The notes under the pieces were generated by a model, which saw only the letters and a program-made list of their open reading frames with translations, was not told where the DNA came from and searched no databases. The translations under genes and the position numbers were made by a program. Shown here in pieces: positions 42,757-50,756 of a DNA stretch of 64,000 bases (positions are counted from its first letter, which is position 1; every line of letters begins with the position of its first letter). The stretch is from positions 1 to 64,000 of the forward strand of contig CAVUUF010000023.1 of assembly GCA_963744575.1 (NCBI GenBank). The letters are read 5' to 3'. This stretch comes from Palsa-504 sp963744575 (GTDB lineage: Bacteria > Actinomycetota > Actinomycetes > Streptosporangiales > Streptosporangiaceae).

Positions 42757-42879
42757 TCAGTAGACACCGCACATGCCGTCGATGGAGACCTCTTCCACCA
42801 GCAGGTCCGCCCCGGCCAGCTCCGCTTCCTCGGCCTGGTCCGTGGCGGCGACGTCGGCGGTCGCGGCACGTTCGCTCAT
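42757..42879 (-). CDS. mftA: mycofactocin precursor peptide
   Basis: A 40-residue peptide starting MSERAATADVAATDQAEEAE and ending VEEVSIDGMCGVY. The C-terminal IDGMCGVY is the invariant core of the mycofactocin precursor: the final Val-Tyr is converted to the redox cofactor, and the acidic leader binds MftB. Its length, acidic leader and position directly before mftB fit the family. The ATG at 42879 has GGGAGAG about four bases upstream, and the stop TGA is at 42757-42759. The divergent mftR gene and twin palindromes lie upstream. Confidence 0.96.
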   Translation of the reverse strand: MSERAATADVAATDQAEEAELAGADLLVEEVSIDGMCGVY

Positions 42880-42923
42880 GACGCTCTCCCTAGCTGCGCA
42901 GACGTGGCGTCGGTACGATTTCC

Positions 42924-42970
42924 GTCACACGGTGACGAATATATGTGGCATGTTAACGTCACCTTGTGAC
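42924..42970. promoter_or_regulatory. twin GTCAC-N3-GTGAC palindromes, probable MftR operators
   Basis: Two perfect 13-bp palindromes, GTCACACGGTGAC (42924-42936) and GTCACCTTGTGAC (42958-42970), are centred 34 bp apart (just over three helical turns) in the 136-bp gap between mftA and mftR. The intervening sequence is AT-rich (AATATATG), as for a promoter. Autoregulated TetR-type control of both directions is likely. Seen directly; the binding protein is inferred. Confidence 0.7.
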
Positions 42971-43015
42971 ATTAGGCAAGGCTCGGCCGGGTGAACTCTT
43001 CTCCAGGAGCAGTCA

Positions 43016-43660
43016 GTGTTGACGGGCAAGGCGGTGGCCGACGCCGGCCGGCGTGGCCGGCCGCCGGGCACCAGCCGGCGCGAGCTCGAGCTGATCGCCT
43101 TGCGCCGGTTCACCGACCAGGGCTTCGACGCCACCACCATCGAGCAGATTGCGGCCGAGGCCGGCGTCAGCAAGCGGACGTTCTTCCGCTACTTCGGCTC
43201 CAAGGCCAGCGTGCTGTGGAGCGAGTTCGACCACGAGGTGGACGTGATCCGCGGCGCGCTGGCCGAGGTGCCCGCCGGGGTACCGATGATGGACGCCATC
43301 CGCCGCGCGGTGGTCGCCGCCAACCACTACGGGCCGCAGGATGTCCCCGAGCTGCGGATGCGGATGAACCTGATCGGCACCGTGCCGGCCCTGCAGTCCG
43401 AGGCCGCCCTGCACTACGACGCGTGGGAGCGGGCCATCAGCGATTTCGCCGCGACCCGCATCGGCCAGTCCGCCGACTCGCTCTACCCGCTCGCCGTCGG
43501 CCGGGCCACCCTGGCCGCCTGCCGCGCCGCCTACGACCGCTGGTCCGCCCGGGCCGACGCCGACCTGACCTTCTACCTCGACGCGGCCCTGGCCGCCCTG
43601 GCCGCCGGCTTCGACCCGGGCGCGATCCGCCCGCGACGGGACGCATCACGCCGCGGCTGA
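43016..43660 (+). CDS. mftR: TetR-type mycofactocin regulator
   Basis: A 214-residue TetR-family repressor. The N-terminal helix-turn-helix is ALRRFTDQGFDATTIEQIAA followed by EAGVSKRTFFRYFGSKASVL, the usual YF-x-KxxVL signature. The C-terminal ligand domain contains MNLIGTVPALQSEAALHYDA, a segment characteristic of MftR-like proteins, which in mycobacteria respond to acyl-CoA. GTG 43016 has AGGAG at good spacing. It is divergent from mftA with two palindromes between them. Its stop TGA overlaps the following rhomboid start as TGATG, so that membrane protein is co-transcribed with the regulator. Confidence 0.9.
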   Translation: MLTGKAVADAGRRGRPPGTSRRELELIALRRFTDQGFDATTIEQIAAEAGVSKRTFFRYFGSKASVLWSEFDHEVDVIRGALAEVPAGVPMMDAIRRAVVAANHYGPQDVPELRMRMNLIGTVPALQSEAALHYDAWERAISDFAATRIGQSADSLYPLAVGRATLAACRAAYDRWSARADADLTFYLDAALAALAAGFDPGAIRPRRDASRRG

Positions 43661-44451
43661 TGGACAATGTGAGCATGACGAGTCAACACGGGGACGGTTC
43701 GCTGACCGGCGGGACGCCGGCTCCACGGGGCGGCGGCCCGGTCCGCCGGTCCGCCGAGTTCGACGTGGCCGAGGCCAGGAAGGCCTTCTTCCTCATGGTC
43801 GGGTTCATCGGCCTGATCTGGGTCATCCAGGTTTTCAACTGGGTCGGCCACTACCGGCTCGACTTCGACTACGGCATCCTGCCGCGCAGCATCGGGCGCC
43901 TGCCGGAGATCTTCACGGCGCCGTTCCTGCACTTCTCCTGGGACCACATCGAGGGGAACTCCGGGCCGCTTTTCGTCTTCGGCTTCCTCGCCGCGTACCG
44001 CGGCGTGGTCAAGTTCCTCGGCGTGACGCTGATCGTCGCGGTCACCAGCGGCATGGCGGTCTGGCTGTTCCAGGGGAACACCGAGATCACGGTGGGCGCC
44101 AGCGGCCTCATCTTCGGCTACTTCGGCTACGTCTTGTCCCGGGGGCTCTTCGACAGGAACCTCATCGACGCGCTGGCCGCGGTGGTCATGGGGCTGTCCT
44201 ACGCCTACATCCTGACCGTGGCGATACCGGGGACACCCGGGGTGAGCTGGATAGGCCACCTGGGCGGCCTGATCGGCGGGATCGCCTCGGGCTGGATCTT
44301 CCGGACCAGGCGCGGCGCGGCGAAAGCGGGCCCGGCCGGGCTCCCGGACGAACCGGGCGGCCGCCCGCCCGCCACCACGGTGGCCGTGCCGACGGCCCCG
44401 GATAATCCGCGCGCGGACCTGTACAAGGAACTGGGCGACCTGGGCCTGTAG
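43660..44451 (+). CDS. rhomboid-family intramembrane serine protease
   Basis: A 263-residue rhomboid with about six membrane helices. The catalytic pair is Ser148 in GASG (VGASGLIFGYFGYV) and His200 in WIGHLGGLIGGIASGW. FTAPFLHFSWDHIEGNSGPL is the loop with the conserved His/Asn residues of helix 2. A hydrophilic N-terminus (residues 1-35) and a Pro/Ala-rich C-terminus are cytoplasmic. ATG 43660 overlaps the mftR stop; ATG 43675 is an alternative. Rhomboids cleave single-pass membrane proteins; the substrate is unknown. Confidence 0.88.
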   Translation: MDNVSMTSQHGDGSLTGGTPAPRGGGPVRRSAEFDVAEARKAFFLMVGFIGLIWVIQVFNWVGHYRLDFDYGILPRSIGRLPEIFTAPFLHFSWDHIEGNSGPLFVFGFLAAYRGVVKFLGVTLIVAVTSGMAVWLFQGNTEITVGASGLIFGYFGYVLSRGLFDRNLIDALAAVVMGLSYAYILTVAIPGTPGVSWIGHLGGLIGGIASGWIFRTRRGAAKAGPAGLPDEPGGRPPATTVAVPTAPDNPRADLYKELGDLGL

Positions 44452-44525
44452 GTCACGCGGCGCGGACCCGGTCCAGCCGGGCGAGCGAGTCGAACTCCCC
44501 ATCCGGGCTCTCCCGCGGCTTCCGG

Positions 44526-45101
44526 TCAGAACGGGGGCTCGTCGGTGTAGGTGCCGTCGGACGCCCACGGGTCGGTGTCCCCGCCGCCCGCGTTACCCCG
44601 GGCCCCTTGGCCGGCCGGAGCCCGGCCCCCGGAGTCGCTGGAGCCGCCCGGACCCGACGGCCCGCCGCCCGGGCCGCGGCCGCCGCCGTAGCCGCCGCCG
44701 CCGTTGTAGCCGCCGCCGTCCCCGGCGCCGGACCGGGCGACCTTGCTCACCTTGGCCGAGGCGTTGCGCAGCGAGGGGCCGACGTCATCCACCTCGACCT
44801 CATACACGGTCCGCTTCTCGCCCTCCTTGGTCTCATACGACCGCTGCCGCAGCCGCCCCGACACGATCACCCGCATCCCCCGGGTCAGCGACTCCGCCGC
44901 GTTCTCCGCCGCCTGCCGCCACACGTTGCAGGTCAGGAACAAGCTGTCCCCGTCCTTCCACTCCCCGGTGCTGTTATCGCGGAACCGCGGCGTGGACGCC
45001 ACCCGGAACCGCGCCACCGGCTGCCCCGCCGGGGTGAACCGCAACTCCGGGTCATCCACGAGATTCCCCGCGATCGTGATCTGAGTATCGCCTGCTGCCA
45101 T
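44526..45101 (-). CDS. ssb: single-stranded DNA-binding protein
   Basis: A 191-residue SSB. The OB fold (residues 1-115) has ITIAGNLVDDPELRFTPAGQ, FRVASTPRFRDNSTGEWKDG and SLFLTCNVWRQAAENAAESL, typical of actinobacterial SSB. A Gly-rich linker (GGGYNGGGGYGGGRGPGGG) leads to the acidic tip DEPPF, a variant of the DDDIPF partner-binding tail with an extra Pro. ATG 45101 has GGAGAG upstream; the frame is open further but without similarity. No rpsF or rplI is adjacent, so this is probably a second ssb (SsbB-like) rather than the ribosomal-operon copy. Confidence 0.92.
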   Translation of the reverse strand: MAAGDTQITIAGNLVDDPELRFTPAGQPVARFRVASTPRFRDNSTGEWKDGDSLFLTCNVWRQAAENAAESLTRGMRVIVSGRLRQRSYETKEGEKRTVYEVEVDDVGPSLRNASAKVSKVARSGAGDGGGYNGGGGYGGGRGPGGGPSGPGGSSDSGGRAPAGQGARGNAGGGDTDPWASDGTYTDEPPF

Positions 45102-45233
45102 CTCTACTCTCCGTACCTGGCTTTTGGTTACAGTCCTATCCTGCTCCGCACCACTGACATTTCTGGCCGTATCGGGCCTGGTGCAGTAGCGTCGACACAA
45201 TGGTGCTCACCGCCGAGGGCGCCGTCCTGCTGC

Positions 45234-45395
45234 CGCGGACGCGACCGGCTCGGTGATCCGGCCGACCGGGCGGTCGCCATCGACCGGGCGCGCCAGCACG
45301 GCGCGGAGATCGTGACGTCGGAGATGGTGCTGTTCGAGTGGCTGCGCGACGCGCGTCACCCGCGGTTCCGCGCGGTGCACAAGCTGCTCAGGTGA
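45234..45395 (+). pseudogene. isochorismatase-like hydrolase, C-terminal remnant
   Basis: The frame encodes AVAIDRARQHGAEIVTSEMV continuing LFEWLRDARHPRFRAVHKLL, which is the C-terminal helix pair of cysteine-hydrolase/isochorismatase-family proteins. The Asp-Lys-Cys catalytic part that should precede it is absent; upstream sequence abuts the ssb promoter. Only about 50 codons survive. The stop at 45393 overlaps the end of the LysR gene on the other strand by eight bases. Confidence 0.5.
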
Positions 45396-46296
45396 CCGGC
45401 GGGGAGACGTCCCCGAGCAGCCGGAGCAGCAGGGCAACGGGCGGCCACGCGGCGTGGCCGGGCCGGGTCACGGCATAGGCCCGCAGGGTCACGTCCGGCT
45501 GGCGCAGCCGCCGGAGGGTCACGCCGCGGGCGGCCGGGCGCGGCGCCGGGAGCAGCCCCACCCCGAGGCCGGCCAGGATCATGTCCTGCACCAGGTCCAG
45601 GCTGTCCGCGCGGTGCGCGATGCGCGGCTCGAACCCGGCCAGCGCGGCCACGACGCGGATGACTTCCTCGTCGGCGGTGTTGCGTGAGTTGACGATCCAG
45701 TCGTGGTCCCGGTACCGGCCGAAGACCTCGAGCGCGGTGCCACCTGCACGGCCGGAGGCGGACGGCGTCCCCAGGCCCCACCGGGTGCGGCCGAGGGGCT
45801 GGACGGCCAGCCGGCCGAACCTGGCTGGCGCGAGGTTGTAGTCGTAGGTCAGCGCGAGGTCCACCTCGTCCGCGGCCAGCATGGCGAGTGCCTCGGCCGG
45901 CTCGTGCTCGTGGATGTGCAGCCGGACCTCCGGCTGCGCGGCGGCCAGGGTCCTGGCCGTCGGCAGCAGCATCTGGCGTACGGCCGACGCGAACGCCGCC
46001 ACCCGCACCGTGCCGGCCGGCGCCGCGGCCGGGTCCAGGTCGCGGCGGGCGGCCTCGATCGCGGCCAGGATGGTGACGGCGTGGCCGGCCAGCCGCCGCC
46101 CGGCCGGGGTCAGCCGCACCCGCCGCCCGTCGGGCTCGGTCAGCGTGGTGCCGGCCTCCCGGCCCAGCGCCGCGATCTGCTGGGACACGGTGGACGTGGT
46201 GACCTGCATCGCCTCGCCCACTTCCCGCATCGAGCCGAGGCGGGACAGTTCGAGCAGCAGTTCCAGGCGGCGCGGGTCCAAGTGCATATTATTCAT
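45388..46296 (-). CDS. LysR-family transcriptional regulator
   Basis: A 302-residue LysR-type regulator. The winged helix-turn-helix lies in LELLLELSRLGSMREVGEAM followed by VTTSTVSQQIAALGREAG (residues 12-48). The two-lobed ligand domain begins at TVRVAAF and includes LALTYDYNL and DMILAGLGVGLLPAP. ATG 46296 starts inside a perfect 12-bp inverted repeat, arguing for autoregulation. It is divergent from an EamA-type exporter gene, a common pairing in which the regulator controls the exporter. The ligand is unknown; amino-acid-type metabolites are usual for this arrangement. Confidence 0.88.
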   Translation of the reverse strand: MNNMHLDPRRLELLLELSRLGSMREVGEAMQVTTSTVSQQIAALGREAGTTLTEPDGRRVRLTPAGRRLAGHAVTILAAIEAARRDLDPAAAPAGTVRVAAFASAVRQMLLPTARTLAAAQPEVRLHIHEHEPAEALAMLAADEVDLALTYDYNLAPARFGRLAVQPLGRTRWGLGTPSASGRAGGTALEVFGRYRDHDWIVNSRNTADEEVIRVVAALAGFEPRIAHRADSLDLVQDMILAGLGVGLLPAPRPAARGVTLRRLRQPDVTLRAYAVTRPGHAAWPPVALLLRLLGDVSPPVT

Positions 46297-46313
46297 GATT
46301 TATGAATAATATG
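46285..46313. promoter_or_regulatory. 12-bp perfect inverted repeat over the lysR start
   Basis: CATATTATTCAT (46285) and ATGAATAATATG (46302) are exact reverse complements separated by five bases. The LysR start codon lies within the left arm on the minus strand. The sequence is strongly AT-rich in a 70% GC context. A second pair, ATGTCC (46311) and GGACAT (46330), follows on the exporter side. Probable LysR operator. Confidence 0.65.
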
Positions 46314-46402
46314 TCCAATAATCTCACGTGGACATGGACAATCTTGCTCGTATCTACTGACGTCATGAGCATGATCGCGACGCCGGCCGGGCCGGCACCC
46401 TG

Positions 46403-47515
46403 ATGGCGGTGGGCTCGATGACCTGCGTGCAGCTCGGCCTGGCGCTGTCCGTCCCGCTGTTCGGCCAGGTCGGACCGCTCGGGGCGGTCTGGCTGCGGCT
46501 GGCCTGGGGCGCCGTCATCCTGCTGGTCGCGGTCCGGCCCCGGCCGTGGCGGTTCCGCCGCCCGATCCTGCTGGCGACGGTCGTCCTGGGCGTGGTCACC
46601 GCCGGGGTGACAATGCTGTTCATGGCGGCGATCGCCCGGCTGCCGCTCGGCACGGCCAGCGCGCTGGAGTTCCTCGGCCCGCTCGGCGTGGCCGTGGCCC
46701 GCGGCCGGGGCCGGCGGCGGCTGCTGTGGCCGGGCCTGGCCGCGGCCGGGGTGGTCGTGCTGACCCACCCGTGGCAGGGCGGTGCCAGCGTGCCCGGCGT
46801 CGGCTTCGCGCTCGGCGCGGCCGCCTGCTGGGCCGCCTACATCCTGCTCACCCAGGCGGTCGGAGACGAGGTCGCGGGCCTGCAGGGGCTCGCTGTCTCG
46901 ATCCCGGTGGCGGCCCTGGTGGCGACCGCGGTCACGGGGCCTGGCATCCGGCCGGCGCTGGCCCCGCACCTGCTGCTGGCCGGGTTCGGCCTGGCCCTGC
47001 TGCTGCCGGTGGTGCCGTTCAGCCTGGAGATGTACGCGCTGCGGCGGCTGACCACGGCGGCGTTCGGCACCCTGATGTGCCTGGAACCCGCGCTCGCCCT
47101 GCTCGCCGGGCTGGCGCTGCTCGGCCAGGTGCCCAGGGCGTGGTCGCTGGCCGGGATCGCCCTGGTGGTGACGGCCGGGATCGGAGCCGAACGGACCGGC
47201 GGCAGGCCGGCCCCGGACGGACCCGATGTGAGAACACGCGTTCGATTCGGACCGAACGGGGTAGGGGTAGCTGCGACCTGTAATGGAGGAGCCATGACGA
47301 ACCAGACGCCAGGAACACCGCAGGATAACCCGGAAAAGGATCCGCAGGACTGGGTGACCGGGGACGAGCCGATGACCGGGCCGCAGAAGTCGTACCTGCA
47401 GACCCTGGCCCGGGAGGCGGGCCGGGCCGTGGACATGGACGCGCTGTCCAAGGCCGGCGCGTCCCGGCTGATCGATGAGCTGCAGGTGGTGTCCGGACGG
47501 GGCCGGGACGGCTAG
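46403..47515 (+). CDS. EamA/RhtA-type exporter, frame continuous with DUF3072
   Basis: The first 275 residues form an EamA (DMT superfamily) exporter with ten hydrophobic helices: SMTCVQLGLALSVPLFGQVG, ASALEFLGPLGVAVA, LGAAACWAAYILLTQAVG and FGTLMCLEPALALLAGLALL are RhtA-like blocks. After IALVVTAGIGAERTGG a stop would be expected, but the frame stays open through 20 unstructured residues into a DUF3072 protein that has its own start and ribosome site at 47294. A 12-codon frame (46365, MSMIATPAGPAP) ends at TGATG exactly at this start and may represent a frameshifted true N-terminus. The gene is divergent from the LysR regulator. The cargo is unknown. Confidence 0.78.
   Translation: MAVGSMTCVQLGLALSVPLFGQVGPLGAVWLRLAWGAVILLVAVRPRPWRFRRPILLATVVLGVVTAGVTMLFMAAIARLPLGTASALEFLGPLGVAVARGRGRRRLLWPGLAAAGVVVLTHPWQGGASVPGVGFALGAAACWAAYILLTQAVGDEVAGLQGLAVSIPVAALVATAVTGPGIRPALAPHLLLAGFGLALLLPVVPFSLEMYALRRLTTAAFGTLMCLEPALALLAGLALLGQVPRAWSLAGIALVVTAGIGAERTGGRPAPDGPDVRTRVRFGPNGVGVAATCNGGAMTNQTPGTPQDNPEKDPQDWVTGDEPMTGPQKSYLQTLAREAGRAVDMDALSKAGASRLIDELQVVSGRGRDG
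47294..47515 (+). CDS. DUF3072 protein, in frame with the preceding exporter
   Basis: A 73-residue protein beginning MTNQTPGTPQDNPEKDPQDW and containing TGDEPMTGPQKSYLQTLARE and KAGASRLIDELQ, the DUF3072 pattern also found at the ends of larger actinobacterial proteins. The ATG at 47294 has a strong GGAGG six bases upstream, supporting independent translation even though the upstream frame is continuous with it. Its helical C-terminal half looks like a small nucleic-acid- or protein-binding module; function unknown. Its last four bases overlap the end of the opposing helicase gene. Confidence 0.8.
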   Translation: MTNQTPGTPQDNPEKDPQDWVTGDEPMTGPQKSYLQTLAREAGRAVDMDALSKAGASRLIDELQVVSGRGRDG

Positions 47516-50500
47516 AGCAGGCGCAGCTGGCGGTCCGCAGCCCGTCGCGGCCGGGACGCGGACCCGGCCAGCGGCGGCGGGGCCGGGTCGAGCACGGCCA
47601 GGAACGACGACCGGCCTGCCGCCGCCCCGGTGCCATCACCCGGGCCGTGCCTGGTCCGCCGGGCCGCGTAGCTGAGCAGCAGCCGCTCCCTGGCCCTGGT
47701 CATGCCGACGAAGAGCAGCCGCCGCTCCTCGGCGGCCTCCTCCGGGGTGACCGGCCCGGATCCGGGCAGCCGGAACGGCAGCAAACCGCGCTCGCAGCCG
47801 GCCAGGAACACCACGTCGAACTCCAGGCCCTTGGCCCCGTGCAGGGTCAGCAGGGTGACCGCCTCGGCCCGGGGATCCAGCGCGTCCGTCTCCGCGCCGA
47901 GGGCGATCTCGGCCCGGAACCGTTCGGCGTCGGCACCGCACCGGCGGGCCAGCGCCGCGAGCAGTTCGCCCGCCGCGCGGATGTCGGTGACGCTGGCATC
48001 ATGCTCGCCCCGGGCCGCGGCCAGGGCGCGCACCGCCGCGGTCAGCTGGGCGGCGACGTCCCCGCCGTCCCCGGGGTTCGGCAGGCGCAGCTGGCGCAGG
48101 ATGTCGGCCACGCCGGGCCGGCCCGCGAGCCGGTCGTGCGAGCGCTTCTGGAACGGCAGCCCGGCCCGGGTCAGCGCCTGGGCCAGCGGGCCGGCCTGGG
48201 CGTCGGTGCGGTACAGCACGGCGATGTCGCAGAGGCCGAGCTTGCCATGCTCGTGCCCGTCGGCCCGGCCGCTGTCGAGACTGTGGAATGACGCCCCGCC
48301 GAGCAGCCGGTCGATGGTGGCGGCGATCCAGGCCGCCTCGGCGTGCTCCTCGGCCGCCTCGTCCAGCGTGACGACGTCCGCCGGACCGCTCCGGGCCGCG
48401 ACCGCGGTCCGGCCCGGGACCAGCGTGGCCGGGGCGATGGCCTGCGCCGCGGCGGTCACGATGGCCGGGTTGGAGCGGTAGTTCCTGGTCAGCTCGACCG
48501 ACGTCGCCCCCGGGAAGTCGGCTCCGAACCGGCCGAAGATGCCGGCGTCGGCGCCACGGAAGCGGTAGATGGACTGATCCGGGTCGCCGATCGCGGTCAG
48601 CCCGGAACCGTCGCCGCCGAGCAGGCGGAGCAGGCCGTACTGTACCGCGTCGATGTCCTGGTACTCATCCACGCTGACCTGCGGCCAGCGGGCGCGCAGC
48701 CCGGCCGCGACGCCCGGCTGGCCGCGGAGCAGGGCCGCGGCCAGCTCCACCAGGCCGTCGAAGTCCACCAGGTCACGTTCGGCCAGGGCGCGGCGCAGTG
48801 CCTGCTTGTCCTGGGCCGCCCGGCCGTCCGGGTCGTCGGCCAGCCCGGCCAGCAGCGTGCGCGCGTCCCGCTCGGAGCCGGTCACTTCGGCCGCGACCTG
48901 GAGCCTGACCGCCTCGTCCGCGACCCGGAAGCCCGGGGGCAGCCCGGCCGCCTCGTGGTGCTCGCGCAGGATCCGCAGGCCCAGGCCGTGGAACGTGGTC
49001 ACGGTCGGCTGGCCGGGGCCCTGGGATGAACACAGCGCGGCCAGCCGGTCCCGCAGTTCCCGGGCCGCCCGCCGGGTGAACGTGATGGCCAGGAAGCCCT
49101 CCGCGGCCAGGCCGCGGTCCGCGATCAGGTGGGCGATGCGGTAGGTCAGCGTGCGGGTCTTGCCGCTGCCCGGCCCGGCGATGATCAGCAGCGGCCCGTC
49201 CGCGGTGGCCGCGGCCCGCTGCTCCGGGTCGAGCCCGTCGAGCAGCGACCCGGTCCCGGTGGCAGGCGGTGCCGGATCCACGGGGCCGTCCGCGACGGCG
49301 CCGGCCCGGCGGCGCGCAGGCCTGGTGGCGGGGCGGGTCACCCCGGCCCGTTCGGCATCATCCTGCGGCCCGGCCGGAGTCAGGCCGGCCACCGTGAACA
49401 GGGCCGCACCGTCCAGTTCGCCCGGCCGGAACAGGCGGATCGTGCCGTACTCGCCGTCGTAACCGGCGTCCTTGATGACCTCGCCGCGCCGCAGCCGGGC
49501 GATGGCCTCGCCGAGCAGCGTCCCGCCGGCCCGGCGCACGTCGTCCAGCGGGACGTCACGCAGGATGCTCAGCTCGGGCCCGAGCGCGGCCACGAGCCGG
49601 CCGATCTCGGCGGTCACCTTCTTGCTCTTCGGCCCGGTGGCCACGAGCTCGCCGACGATCTCGGGCAGCTGGATCAGGTTGGTGTATCCGGCCGCGCCGG
49701 GCGGCCGATAGCCCGCGGGCCGGTCGGCGAGTTCGGCGACGCGGTGCAGGACGCCGACCGTGAGCGGCTTGCCGCAGCGCGGGCAGGTGATGTCGAGCGC
49801 GCGGGTCTGTTCGGGCTCGACCCGGACGCCGCACTTGCGGTGACCGTCCAGGTGGTACTTGCCCTCCTCGGGGAAGAACTCGACCGTGCCGGCGAGGCCG
49901 TTCCCGGTGCGCAGCGCCGCCGCCATGGCAAAGTAGTCCAGCTCGGTGTCGAACACGGTGGCCTCGCGGCCGAGCATCGGCGGGGAGTGCGCGTCGGAGT
50001 TGCTGACCAGGCGGTAGCCGTCCAGCGAGGAGCAGGCCCAGTTCATCGGCGGGTCCGAGGACAGGCCAGTCTCCACCGCGAAGATGTGCCCGGCCAGGTC
50101 GGCGTAGCAGTCCCGCACCGCGTCGAAGCCGGATTTCGAGCCGAGCACGGCGAACCAGGGCGTCCAGACGTGCGCGGGCACCAGGAAGCAGCCCGGGCCG
50201 GCGGACAGCGTGATATCCAGCAGGTCGCGGGAGTCCAGGCCGAGGATCGGCCGGCCGTCCGAGGCCAGGTTGCCGATCTTGGCCAGCGCCGCGCTGATCC
50301 GGTCCGCGGCGTCGAAGCTGGGCGCGTAGATGAGGTGGTGCACCTTCCTGGTGCGCTCGTCCCGGCGGTAGATGGTGGAGATCTCGACCGAGAGCATGAA
50401 CCGCACGGTGCCCGCGCAGGCGGCCGGGGTGTCGCGGCGCAGCCGGGCTTCCGGCTCCGGCTTGATGCGGAACAGGCCGGGCTCGGCCGGGACCAGGGTT

Positions 50501-50658
50501 TCCCGCAGTTCCGCCGCCCACGCGGGGTGCGTGAAGTCCCCGGTGCCCAGCACTCGCAGGCCCTTGCGCAGCGCCCACCAGGACAGGTGCTCGATGTCGC
50601 AGTCCTTGCTGCAGGCGCGCGAGAACCTCGAATGGATGTGCAGGTCAGCGTGGAACAT
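47512..50658 (-). CDS. fusion of endonuclease Q-like PHP nuclease and UvrD/Rep helicase
   Basis: A 1048-residue two-module protein. Residues 1-415 resemble endonuclease Q, which nicks DNA 5' of deaminated bases: PHP motifs DLHIHSRFS (5-13), a middle HVW (163-165) and SNSDAHS (219-225), a zinc finger (HRKCG at 273-277, CPRCGK at 292-297) and the signature AGYDGEYGTIRLF. A Pro/Ala/Arg linker (425-468) joins a UvrD-type helicase: GPGSGKT (495-501), TFHGLGLRIL, VDEYQDID, GDPDQSIYRFRGAD, TRNYRS, VTLLTLHGAKGLEFD and VGMTRARERLLLS. Nicking at a lesion followed by strand removal by the attached helicase is a reasonable model. The fusion start is ATG 50658. Monocistronic. Confidence 0.88.
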   Translation of the reverse strand: MFHADLHIHSRFSRACSKDCDIEHLSWWALRKGLRVLGTGDFTHPAWAAELRETLVPAEPGLFRIKPEPEARLRRDTPAACAGTVRFMLSVEISTIYRRDERTRKVHHLIYAPSFDAADRISAALAKIGNLASDGRPILGLDSRDLLDITLSAGPGCFLVPAHVWTPWFAVLGSKSGFDAVRDCYADLAGHIFAVETGLSSDPPMNWACSSLDGYRLVSNSDAHSPPMLGREATVFDTELDYFAMAAALRTGNGLAGTVEFFPEEGKYHLDGHRKCGVRVEPEQTRALDITCPRCGKPLTVGVLHRVAELADRPAGYRPPGAAGYTNLIQLPEIVGELVATGPKSKKVTAEIGRLVAALGPELSILRDVPLDDVRRAGGTLLGEAIARLRRGEVIKDAGYDGEYGTIRLFRPGELDGAALFTVAGLTPAGPQDDAERAGVTRPATRPARRRAGAVADGPVDPAPPATGTGSLLDGLDPEQRAAATADGPLLIIAGPGSGKTRTLTYRIAHLIADRGLAAEGFLAITFTRRAARELRDRLAALCSSQGPGQPTVTTFHGLGLRILREHHEAAGLPPGFRVADEAVRLQVAAEVTGSERDARTLLAGLADDPDGRAAQDKQALRRALAERDLVDFDGLVELAAALLRGQPGVAAGLRARWPQVSVDEYQDIDAVQYGLLRLLGGDGSGLTAIGDPDQSIYRFRGADAGIFGRFGADFPGATSVELTRNYRSNPAIVTAAAQAIAPATLVPGRTAVAARSGPADVVTLDEAAEEHAEAAWIAATIDRLLGGASFHSLDSGRADGHEHGKLGLCDIAVLYRTDAQAGPLAQALTRAGLPFQKRSHDRLAGRPGVADILRQLRLPNPGDGGDVAAQLTAAVRALAAARGEHDASVTDIRAAGELLAALARRCGADAERFRAEIALGAETDALDPRAEAVTLLTLHGAKGLEFDVVFLAGCERGLLPFRLPGSGPVTPEEAAEERRLLFVGMTRARERLLLSYAARRTRHGPGDGTGAAAGRSSFLAVLDPAPPPLAGSASRPRRAADRQLRLL

Positions 50659-50756
50659 GTCGGTCTGATCCTGCCACGACGCGCCGGGTGCCGCGGCCGG
50701 TTTGCCCGGCGCCCGGGCGTGTCACCGGGCGCCGGGCAGCTCAGCCGCCGGTCAGC

